This document shows positions 31,457 to 39,777 of a stretch of 39,777 nt of DNA, piece after piece. The notes under the pieces were generated by a model. The model searched no databases, was not told the DNA's origin, and saw only the letters and a program-made list of their open reading frames with translations. A program made the position numbers and the translations under genes. Source of the stretch: Terramyces sp. JEL0728 (taxonomy: Eukaryota > Chytridiomycota > Chytridiomycetes > Rhizophydiales > Terramycetaceae); NCBI GenBank assembly GCA_027603945.1, contig JADIIU010000113.1, positions 1-39,777 on the forward strand. Reading direction: 5' to 3'. The number at the start of each line of letters is the position of its first letter. The stretch's first letter is position 1.

Positions 31457-32696
31457 TAATCGGAGCACCTTTAACACTCTTGACCGTGACAGCGCCTTTA
31501 TCGGATTTAAGGAGGGCTTCTTTACCATCTAACACAATCGATGCTTCGAGTTTTTGACTAGTGATTAGGTTTGGTTGTAAATTTTCCCACACCTTCTGCT
31601 TTGGTTTCAACTGTTCATCTGGTTCTCCTGCCGTCAAAAAAGGTTACCTTTATGTCCGTCAAAGTAGCATCTGTCACCAGGTTTGGCTCCTGCAGGGGGA
31701 ATTAAACATTCAACTGTATTTCCATCTTGAGAGGTGGCACAGAGGACCATAGCTTGCGATTCAATGCCGCGCATCTTGGCTGGTTTCAAGTTGCATAGTA
31801 AAACTACTGACTTGCCATTCAAGTCTGCTTCTGACATGTATTTTACTAGCCCACTAACAACAGTTCTAGGTTGGTCTTCTCCAAGATCAATTTGCTCAAC
31901 AAAAAGCGATTCTGCATCTGGATGGCGTTCAACTGATAGAATTTTACCGACTCTGATATCTAAACGCGCTGGATTTAGTCTGGCAGGAGCAGCTTGGATT
32001 AATTTCGACATACCATCTTTCTTTGGTTCATTCTTCTTTTCAGCCGGCTTTTCATCCTTCTTGATTTCGTTGGCTTTACCTTTATCTTGCTTTGCTTCTT
32101 CCTTGCCTTTTTTATCACCTCCTTTTACTTTGGTCTCCTTGACAGGCACAGCTTTTGCTACAAATGGCACATCCAAGTCAAATTCGGTAATTTCCAATCC
32201 AACGGAATCTGCCATTTCACCTACTAAATGTTGGATCAAGTCAAAATAGCGAACTACGTTTGGATTCTCTTTTCTATCCTGTGGTAATAAAGCAACATTG
32301 TATAAGGTTGAATAAAGAGCGATATCAGCCAGAGTGAATTGGTTTGTAGCGACATATACTTTTTGTTCCAAGATATTGTTTAATTCACTGAATGCTGCAT
32401 TGCGATCCGCTTCGAATTTTTGTTTCCATGTCTTTCCAGAGTCTAATCCCCATTGAAATACAGAGACTTGCTCTTCTTCGGTGCGTCCCAATAAATCTGT
32501 GAGTGACGCTGCCTTTAATAGATGCTGGGAAATAGCGAACGAACCAACAATTTGCTGGCCATCAACAGTTAATGAAGATGATTCCTATAGTAAATTATAA
32601 ACTTGCATCAACTAATTTGAAATTGGCGAATTTCGTATTGGCGAATGCTCGGGCAATTCGTACAGTTAAATCTTTCTTTCCAACTACCAATGACAT
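31452..32696 (-). CDS. Arc1/AIMP1-like tRNA-binding aminoacyl-tRNA synthetase cofactor
   Basis: This is a predicted cofactor that binds tRNA and docks aminoacyl-tRNA synthetases (MetRS and GluRS in yeast Arc1). The 400-residue product has a GST-like N-terminal part (FAISQHLLKAASLTDLLG; NQFTLADIALYSTLYNVALL), a Lys-rich linker (GGDKKGKEEAKQDKGKANEI), then an EMAP-II-type tRNA-binding domain: LDIRVGKILSVERHPDAESL, RTVVSGLVKYMSEADLNGKS, LLCNLKPAKMRGIESQAMVL, and KPKQKVWENLQPNL near the end. Introns: 31628-31647 (20 nt, GT-AG) and 32585-32606 (22 nt, GC-AG with the strong GCAAGT donor). Only the GC-AG solution keeps phase at a typical length, and it gives an exact multiple of three. Yeast Arc1 is 376 residues. 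Confidence 0.92.
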
Positions 32697-32824
32697 GAGA
32701 TTAGAAAAAAAATATACAGGGAGATTAGTTTGCATTTCTAACAGCTTCACAGCTGATCAGCCAGCCAATCTATCAACGATCCTGTGTTAAAAAGGCAGCC
32801 ATTCACTTTAAAAAATTATTACAA

Positions 32825-32830
32825 TTTATT
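32825..32830 (-). terminator. AATAAA overlapping the SmG stop
   Basis: TAAATAAA: the hexamer begins on the last base of the stop codon. Confidence 0.45.
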
Positions 32831-33092
32831 TAGACTGAAACTCTTTCAAGGGCTTCCATAATAGTAATAGAGTTTCCGCGAATAACGACAGATCCAATCT
32901 GTTTGGTTTCAGTATCAGAAATGATTTCGATCGTATTTTCCAAAACAATGTTCATGAATGGATCAAACCCTCTCAACACTCCAATCACTCTTCTGTTTCC
33001 GTTTAACTGAAGTGACAGCTTTTTGTCCAGATATCTTTGGTTAGAAATGAGTACCGTTTTAATTCAGGAGTGTGAGTTTTTATGTTTGTCAT
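32830..33092 (-). CDS. SMX2: Small nuclear ribonucleoprotein G (SmG)
   Basis: This is a spliceosomal Sm-ring subunit. The short CDS of 80 residues is split by one 20-nt intron at 33035-33054 (gtactcatttctaaccaaag). The spliced protein reads HTPELKRYLDKKLSLQLNGN, then RRVIGVLRGFDPFMNIVLEN (Sm1, with the SmG-typical GFDPFMN), and IGSVVIRGNSITIMEALERV (Sm2). It is too short and too split to show as a long ORF. It is itself part of the machinery that must recognise the miniature introns of this genome. Confidence 0.95.
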
Positions 33093-33249
33093 TTGGAAAA
33101 AATTTGATCTGAAAACTTTTGAAAAAAGTCCATGCAAGTAATTCTCAAAGAGTGCTTGATTTATCCTGTATCGCGTTGCGGATGGGGATTGATAGATCTC
33201 TCGATCAAATGGAGAGATAATTCAATTGAGCACGAAATTTAAATACTGC

Positions 33250-34257
33250 TCATCTTTTATAAATATAATATCTAAAGGTCAATGTGTGCTTTTCAATCCA
33301 CTCATCATGCTCCAGGATCCAGCCTTCGCTAATCATATTTTCTTGGAACTGCTGGATTTCTTTTCTAAATTTGATTCTATGAGGCAAAAGCACATGGAAT
33401 CTAGCGCTTGGGTCTTTGGACAAGTAATGCTTTGATACTTTTGGTACCAGTTCGCTGTGCATCATGTCAAAAATACAATCGGCAGCGATAATCATTTTCC
33501 AATCTGTGTTACGGAAGACTGAATCTTCTTGATCGCTGCCTTCCATATGCCATCTCCAATCCAGCGGCAAACAACACACTTTTTCCGACAGTCCATTCGA
33601 TTCAATATTCTTTACTGCATTGGAAATGACAACTGGGTGATAGTCCGACATGACAGTGTATTTTGCACCAACTCGGCCACATACCAATCCTGCTAATCCT
33701 GTACCACTCCCCAGTTCCAATATATCTTGATCTTTAACATCAATCTTTCCTTCATCGATATACCTACATTAAAAACAAGTACTTGGCTAGCAGGATACCT
33801 CCTCCCCAAGTTTGAAATCCAATTTCAGCTTCGGTAAACGAAGTCTCTTTTAAATCAATGACACCTGCATTTTTGAATTCAAAGCGAGAAACGGTTTCGC
33901 CAGTTGCTTGGTTAATAAATAAATACCAATCCTACCGCATAATTGTGCCATTATATTCGCAATTTCATCCATGAATTCAGCTTCATTGCACCCTTCAGGT
34001 GGTCTGTTCATTAAACTAACCAGCCAAGGTGTAGCATGCCTTTGTAGCAATGAAAGTCCTTTTGGGGAGAAGCTGTCAATCACCTGGTCATTTTCCTCGT
34101 CTGTATTTCCGACCATGTATGATTTGTTTTTGGAATTGAAGTGGATTTTAGTCAATTCTTTGAGCCATGTGAGCGCATCCCTAACCTGATTGTAATCCTT
34201 TTTATTACAATCAAATAGAAAATCAACCAAGTCCTGTGTTTCTTGAATTAGATCCAT
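33250..34257 (-). CDS. Protein-lysine methyltransferase, METTL21/EFM2-like (Methyltransf_16 type)
   Basis: This is a predicted seven-beta-strand SAM-dependent lysine methyltransferase; in fungi such enzymes modify eEF2 and eEF3. The 322-residue spliced product has a helical N-terminal region, then TGETVSRFEFKNAGVIDLKE, SFTEAEIGFQTWGGGILLAK, motif I DILELGSGTGLAGLVCGRVG, VMSDYHPVVISNAVKNIESN, and DWKMIIAADCIFD. The fungal EFM2/Rrg1 family carries similar TxxxxGxxTWxxxxxLA and LELGxGTGL motifs, but the exact orthologue is unclear. Introns: 33907-33926 (20) and 33764-33782 (19). The CDS is a multiple of three after splicing. Confidence 0.85.
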
Positions 34258-34335
34258 TATTAGTTGGGGTTTGACAAAAAAAATATTTTCAAGTTGTTGA
34301 TGGCACGTTGGGACAGAATAAGAAATGAAATCAGG

Positions 34336-34341
34336 TTTATT
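34336..34341 (-). terminator. AATAAA containing the DAHP synthase stop
   Basis: AAATAAAC: the TAA stop is wholly inside the hexamer. Confidence 0.5.
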
Positions 34342-35813
34342 TGAAATGCTCCGCTATTCTGAATGCAATATCTAACGATTGTTCATAGTTTAGTCTACAT
34401 AAGAATTATATTACCTTGGATCGCAGTAAGTTTGATAGTTTTTACTTAAATCGCTTTCCTTCAAATTGATGGACCCGCCAAGAGTTTCGGTTACTGGATC
34501 TCCAGTAAGTTCACAATGAACCCCGCCCAATCTAGAGTCGTTTTCTTTGTGGATTATGAACGCTTGTGTCATTTCAGAGATGATATTCTCGACCCTCCGT
34601 GTTTTCAATCCAGTAATTGTTGATTCTGTATTTCCATGCATGGGATCACAACACCATACCACTTTGTGTTTAGAAGCTTGAACTGCTTTAATGTGCGCAG
34701 GGAGATATTGTCTAATTTTTTCAGTGCCATAGCGAGTGATCAATGTTACTTTTCCTACTTCAAAGTTTGGATTTAAAATATCCAATAATGGAACCAATTC
34801 TTCTGGTTTCATCGATGGCTCGACTTTGACACCAATCGGGTTTTCAATCCCTCTAAAGTATTCAACATGTCCTCCGTCCAACTGTCTAGTACGATCGCCA
34901 ATCCACAAGTAGTGTGTTCCCAAGTTATAGTACTTTTGTCCATCCCCAGTCTTTGATTTGACCAATTTTGTAAATTGCGCTTCGTAGTCCAAGAGTAACC
35001 CTTCGTGAGACATGAAAAGGTCCACATTCTTGGTAGCACTATCAGCATCAGAGTCTGCGCCAATGGTACGCATAAAGTCCATCGCACTCATCAAATCATT
35101 CACAATTTCCTGGTACCGTTTCTTTACATCATCATTTTCAACATGACGAAGTGTCCAGTATTCAGATTGTAAATTCCATGATTCCGGATGGTGCAAGTCT
35201 GCAAATTCAGATGAAAGCAACGCACGAACATAGTTTAGGGTAGCTGCAGAATGGAAATATGCAGATAATAATCTTTCTGGATCTGGTGTGCGTTGATCCA
35301 ATTCAATTCCGTTAACCTAGCGTTAATGTCAAGTACGTTATCGCCGCGGAATGAGTTGTAGGTTTTTCCATCAATAACTTCAGTAGGACTTGAACGTGGT
35401 TTTGCATACTGTCCTGCCATTCTAGCAATACGCACGATCGGAGTTCTAGCCCCCCATACGAGAATTAATGACATTTGTAACAATACTTTAAGTTTGTCTT
35501 CAATTGGTTGCTGTGTTAATTCAAATTTTACTGTTGAACAATAATCGAATAATTCTGCACAGTCACCACCCTGTAGTAAAAATCTCTTGTTCTCTGCGAC
35601 TTCTGCCAAATATTTACGCAGTTTATCAATCTACTTTAACTGGAATTTTACTTCCCCTGATGACACCAATGGTGGTAAACTGGACAGTTTGTTCAAAACG
35701 GTTTCGACTTTTTGTTGATCTTTGTACACTACTTCCTGCTTGACAAAGTAATTCTTGTATGATGTTGGCGTCCAATTATTTGGGGCAGTCATTTTAATTT
35801 TTTCCCCATCCAT
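34337..35813 (-). CDS. DAHP synthase, class II (plant/fungal/actinobacterial type)
   Basis: It condenses phosphoenolpyruvate and erythrose 4-phosphate, the first step of the shikimate pathway. Class II signatures are present: FLLQGGDCAELFDYC with the metal-binding Cys, LKVLLQMSLILVWGARTPIV, GQYAKPRSS, SFRGDNVNGIELDQRTPDPE, HYLWIGDRTRQLDGGHVEYF, NPIGVKVEPSM, and WCCDPMHGNT with the metal-binding His. Introns: 35631-35651 (21), 35511-35531 (21, stop-free), 35317-35336 (20) and 34395-34414 (20). The spliced protein is 464 residues, the class II length. The stop-free intron would add VKFELTQ between CST and QPIEDKLKVL. An alternative ATG at 35792 removes seven residues. Class II enzymes in fungi occur beside unrelated class I paralogues. 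Confidence 0.96.
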
Positions 35814-36420
35814 TCTTTTTTATATAAAAATTTGCGTCGACTTTATTTTACGTGTGGCTAGACTTGAGGTAATTTGTCAAGCGCAAATCGCATTTTGATA
35901 AACCCGCCAGCACACAGCAGGTCGGCGATTAAGAATTCACAATTGCAAGCAGTATTGCGAGTAAAATGGTGTATACTAGACATTTTCAGCTGCACAAACT
36001 ATGTGACTCACTCGATATTTGGAGATGAGAGGTTGCGCTAGTCATGGCATTTGAAGATAATCTCCTCGACGAACTATTACTACGATAAATTAAAAATTAC
36101 TTGATAGATATGATTAACTGGTCAATGCTTTCACATTGGCATAGATGCTGGTGATTTCAATTGAAATTGAGAGGACAGAGTTCACATTCTGATGCAAGGA
36201 GGCAGAATAATTGTATTAGCATTAATAAGTATGGAATATTTAAAGCAATAAAGTCAGCTAACAAGGAAACTTAAGGAGGCAGATTTACCATTACACCCTG
36301 TGGAAATCATTTAAGGAAGGACGCGGAAATTTGGAAATGAGTGGAATGGGCAAGAATATTTGGATGACTCGTCTGAGGTTTACCAAACATAAAAGCTTGT
36401 TGGAAAAATCATGGAAAAAA
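35814..36420. other. Divergent intergenic region DAHP synthase / IleRS copy B (607 bp)
   Basis: I see no recognisable gene or RNA. The last 90 bases (from 36331) are open in phase with IleRS copy B and would encode a basic leader including MTRLRFTKHKSLLEKSWKK. This sequence shares no similarity with the region upstream of copy A. Confidence 0.6.
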
Positions 36421-39400
36421 ATGGATATCCCAGAAAGTACCGACGAATTAATTCTAGTCCCTACAAATGTCTCTTTCCCAGAGGAAGAACACAAAGTACT
36501 CGCCTTCTGGAAAGAAATCGATGCATTCAGAACATCCGTAGAGTTATCTAAAGGAAGAAAAAAGTTCAACTTTTACGATGGTACTGATCGACTAAATATA
36601 GGTCCGCCATTCGCAACCGGGCTACCTCACTATGGCCACCTGCTCGCTGGCACTATTAAGGATGTAGTCACCAGATATGCTCATGCAACTGGCCATTATG
36701 TTGAACGAAGAAACGGCTGGGATACGCATGGCCTACCAGTCGAATACGAAATTGACAAGGCTCACAATATCAGAGGGCCGGACGATGTTGCTAAAATGGG
36801 TATCCCAAAATACAATGAACTCTGTCGTTCAATTGTCATGACTTATGCTAATGAGTGGGAAAATACCATTACGCGAATCGGTAGATGGATTGATTTCAAG
36901 AATGATTACAAAACTTTGGATCCTACTTTCATGGAATCGATTTGGTGGGTATTTTCCCAGTTGTACAAGAAAGATCAAGTTTACAGAGGATTCCGAATCA
37001 TGCCATACTCATGGTATTGCAGCACTGTATTATCAAATTTTGAAGCAGGTTTGGACTACAGAGATGTCACAGATCCAGCTGTAGTTGTTTCTTTCCCACT
37101 GGTATCAGACCCTTCGGTCTCATTGATTGCATGGACTACTACCCCATGGACATTGCCGTCTAATTTAGCACTTTGTGTGCATCCCGAATTGGACTATGTG
37201 AAAATCAAGGATGAAAAGACTGGAGCAATCTTCATTTTAATGGAAGCACGTTTGGATATTCTGTACACAGCTGCAGAGCTGAAAAAGAAGGACAAAGCAT
37301 ATGCAGTGTTGGAAAAGATGAAAGGTGCAGCTCTCAAAGGACTAGAATACGAACCTCTGTTTGACTTTTTCGCTCATGTAATTATATATAACTTTAGAGA
37401 AAAGGACAGTCGTTCAAAGTTGTCACCGACACCTATGTAACCAGTGATAGTGGTACCGGTATTGTCCACCAAGCACCGGCATTTGGCGAAGACGATTACC
37501 GCATTTGCACTGAACAAAAGATTATTGCTGGAGAGGACGATCTTCCGTGTCCGGTCGACAACAGTGGAAACTTTACCGACGAAGTTCCGCCATATGCCAA
37601 GATGAACTTTAAAGATGCAGACAAGCCAATCCAAAAAGACTTGAAAGCCAAAGGACGTCTCATTCGCCAGTCCCAATACACGCACAGCTATCCATTCTGC
37701 TACAGGTCAGGACGTCCGTTGATGTACAAAGCTGTGCCGGCGTGGTTTGTCAGAGTCGCACCAATTGTCGACAAATTATGCAAAAACAACGAGCAAACTT
37801 ACTGGTAAGTATTGTTGATAGTAGGGTTCCAGAAAATGTCAAGGAAAAGAGATTCCACAACTGGCTGGCCAACGCCAGAGACTGGAATATATCTAGATCT
37901 AGATACTGGGGTACTCCAATTCCGTTATGGATCAGTGAAGACTTTGAAGAAATTGTAGTAATCGAATCCATTGCACAGCTGCACGAATTGACAGGAGATT
38001 ACACTATTACAGATATTCATCGTGACAAGATTGACCATCTTACTATCCCTTCAAAGACCGGCAAAGGAGTGTTGCGCCGTATCCCAGAAGTGTTTGACTG
38101 TTGGTTTGAAAGTGGCAGCATGCCTTATGCCCAAAAGCACTATCCGTTTGAGAACAAGGAAGAATTTGACCAGTCTTTCCCTGCAGATTTCATTGCTGAA
38201 GGTATCGATCAAACGCGTGGTTGGTTCTATACTTTGATGGTTCTTTCCACACACTTGTTTGATAAGCCAGCTTGGAAAAACATTATTGTGAATGGGCTTG
38301 TGTTGGCATCAGATGGACAGAAGATGAGTAAAAGCAAAAAGAATTATCCAGATCCAGGGATTGTGTTGGAGGAATTCGGCGCAGATTCTTTGAGGTAAGA
38401 GGATCACTTATGCTAGATTATTCTTGATGACTTCTGCTGGAGTTCGGGCTGAAAATGTTAGATTCAGAGAAGAAAGTGTCAAGGAGATGGTTTCCAAGGT
38501 TATGCTGCCATGGTTCAACTCGTACCGTTTCCTGTTTGGACAGTTGGCACTGTTAAAGAAGGAGCACGACTTTAATTTTGTGTATAACCCGCACATGGAT
38601 ATGAAGGATGCCAATGTCATGGACAGGTGGATTCTTGCTTCTACACAAAGCTTGATCCAGTTTGTGCGAAAAGAGATGGATGCTTACAGATTGTACACGG
38701 TTACTCCTAGACTGTTGACTTTGATTGACACTTTAACGAACTGGTATATTCGCTTGAACCGTAAGCGTCTCAAGGGAGAAAATGGGGTTGAGGATGCAGG
38801 TAGAGCCTTGAATGTGCTGTTTGAAGTTTTGTACACTCTTTGTAGATTGATGGCGCCATTTGCACCGTTCATGGTTGAAACCATGTACCAGAATCTGCGC
38901 AAGTTCTTGCCTCCAAGCACCGAAGACACTCGCAGTGTTCACTTTTTGCCGTTCCCAGAGCCAAAGGACGAATACTTTAACAAAGAAGTGGAGCGCTCTG
39001 TTGGCAGAATGCAAACAGTTATTGACCTTGGAAGATTCATCCGCGACCAAAAGACTATTTCGCTCAAGACTCCGTGTCGTGAAATGATTATCATCAACCC
39101 AAATGGACAGTTCCACCAAGATGTAAAATCTCTCGAATCGTATATCCAAGAAGAAATGAACGTCAAATTAGTCACAGTCACTGCTGAGGAAGACAAGTAT
39201 GGGGTCAACTACAAATTGCTTCCAGATGCTAAAGCCCTTGGCACCAAATTCAAGAAGGACGCCAGAACCATCACAGCGGCGCTTCCATCCGTTTCCAAAG
39301 AAGAAATCAAGGGCTTCAATGCAGCAGGAAAGATCACTATTGCTGGATTTGAATTGACCAGTGCCGAGCTGCAGGTTGCTAGAACCTTTGAATCATCCAA

Positions 39401-39746
39401 CAGCAACTACCATGCCCACTTTACCAACGAGGTACTGGTTATCTTGGACACTGCTTTGGACGAAGGATTAATCCAAGAAGGGCATGCCAGAGAAGTCGTA
39501 AATCGTGTCCAACGGCTCCGTAAAGACGCAGGCTTGCAGGCAACAGACGATGTTTTGTACCATGTAACTTTGACAGAAGATGCTGGGGATCTATTAAAGA
39601 ATGTACTGAGCGAACAAAAGGAAATGCTGTCCAAGTATTTGAAGCAGGATATTTTGCAAGGACAATACGACAAATCCAAGTTGATCAAGAAAGCAGAGCA
39701 AGTTGTTAACGGATCTAAATTCTTGCTAGCTCTAGTGAAACACTAA
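36421..39746 (+). CDS. ILS1: Isoleucyl-tRNA synthetase, cytosolic eukaryotic type, copy B
   Basis: This is a second, full-length, apparently functional copy with the same four introns at mirrored positions: 36581-36601 (21 nt, stop-free), 37378-37397 (20), 37805-37824 (20) and 38395-38416 (22). Intron sequences are identical to copy A. HYGH and KMSKS motifs are intact and no frameshift or stop is present. Of about 20 substitutions relative to copy A, only two change the protein (near 37297, Thr to Ala, and 37431, Ala to Thr), so both copies appear constrained. The frame stays open upstream to an ATG at 36331, giving a different basic leader from copy A; homology between copies begins exactly at 36421. 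Its 3' flank continues identical to copy A until the window ends. Confidence 0.96.
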
Positions 39747-39750
39747 TAAA
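39745..39750 (+). terminator. AATAAA overlapping the IleRS copy B stop
   Basis: The arrangement is the same TAATAAA as in copy A. Confidence 0.45.
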
Positions 39751-39777
39751 TGTCGTTATATAATGCGTGTTGATTGA

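Larger units (their letters stand above)
36421..39777 (+). repeat. Inverted repeat, right arm (at least 3,357 bp, reaches window end)
   Basis: This is the reverse complement of 4207-7563 with about 20 substitutions and no indels. The arm is still matching at the last base, so the duplicated unit may be longer than seen. Confidence 0.97.

Noticed and set aside
36421..39777. Right IleRS arm as a simple mirror-image assembly artefact of the left
   Set aside because: About 20 mostly synonymous differences and a boundary exactly at the ATG argue for a real second copy or allele, though a chimeric join cannot be excluded.
1..39777. tRNA genes
   Set aside because: No convincing A-box plus B-box pair was seen by eye on either strand; a covariance search would be needed to be sure.

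Overview
This window looks like nuclear DNA of a compact, AT-rich eukaryotic genome, most likely a zoosporic early-diverging fungus or close fungal relative. The evidence is a stand-alone URA3-type orotidine-5'-phosphate decarboxylase (fused to OPRT in most non-fungal eukaryotes), Sec61/CCT2/eIF3m/Rrp40/SmG proteins that read as fungal-like eukaryotic orthologues, and a clear DNAL4-type axonemal dynein light chain, which implies a flagellated stage. URA3, proline, isoleucine and aromatic amino-acid genes suggest a biosynthetically competent organism. I cannot name the species.

The dominant property is gene architecture. Almost every gene is split by spliceosomal introns of only 18-22 nt (mode 20; GTAA..., a TAAC/TAAT-like branch motif a few bases before AG). 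Removing them gives CDS lengths divisible by three and joins conserved family motifs. Several introns are 21 nt and stop-free, so they masquerade as 7-residue insertions in Ile-tRNA synthetase, Sec61, CCT2 (twice), Rrp40 and DAHP synthase. One intron appears to be GC-AG. Intergenic distances are tiny, many stop codons lie inside or touch an AATAAA signal, and one convergent gene pair overlaps in coding sequence.

Layout. 1-1112: degenerate tandem repeats ending in an acidic ETV-repeat protein with a C-terminal CaaX box. 1317-4068: ZC3H3/Red5-like zinc-finger protein (-), URA3 (+), pyrroline-5-carboxylate reductase (-). 4238-7563: cytosolic-type isoleucyl-tRNA synthetase copy A (-). 7769-14709: MRH/Atg27-like membrane protein (-), Sec61 alpha (+), DNAL4 (-), eIF3m (+), CCT2 (-), Rrp40 (-). 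15095-17529: Chl1/DDX11 helicase (+). 17517-24893: a single about 2,355-residue coiled-coil protein gene (-). 25036-27957: two small unassigned genes (+), a CRAL-TRIO/RhoGAP protein (-), an R2R3-type MYB protein (-). About 1 kb without a convincing gene follows. 28947-35813: threonine deaminase ILV1 (+), RPL26 (-), Arc1/AIMP1-like tRNA-binding cofactor (-), SmG (-), an EFM2-like methyltransferase (-), class II DAHP synthase (-). 36421-39746: isoleucyl-tRNA synthetase copy B (+), an inverted 3,357-bp near-identical duplicate of copy A that runs to the window end.

Functionally this is mostly housekeeping: protein translocation, folding, translation, RNA processing, amino-acid and pyrimidine synthesis. 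The unusual content lies in the introns, the inverted synthetase duplication whose homology begins exactly at the ATG, the repeat-rich left end and the very large coiled-coil gene.
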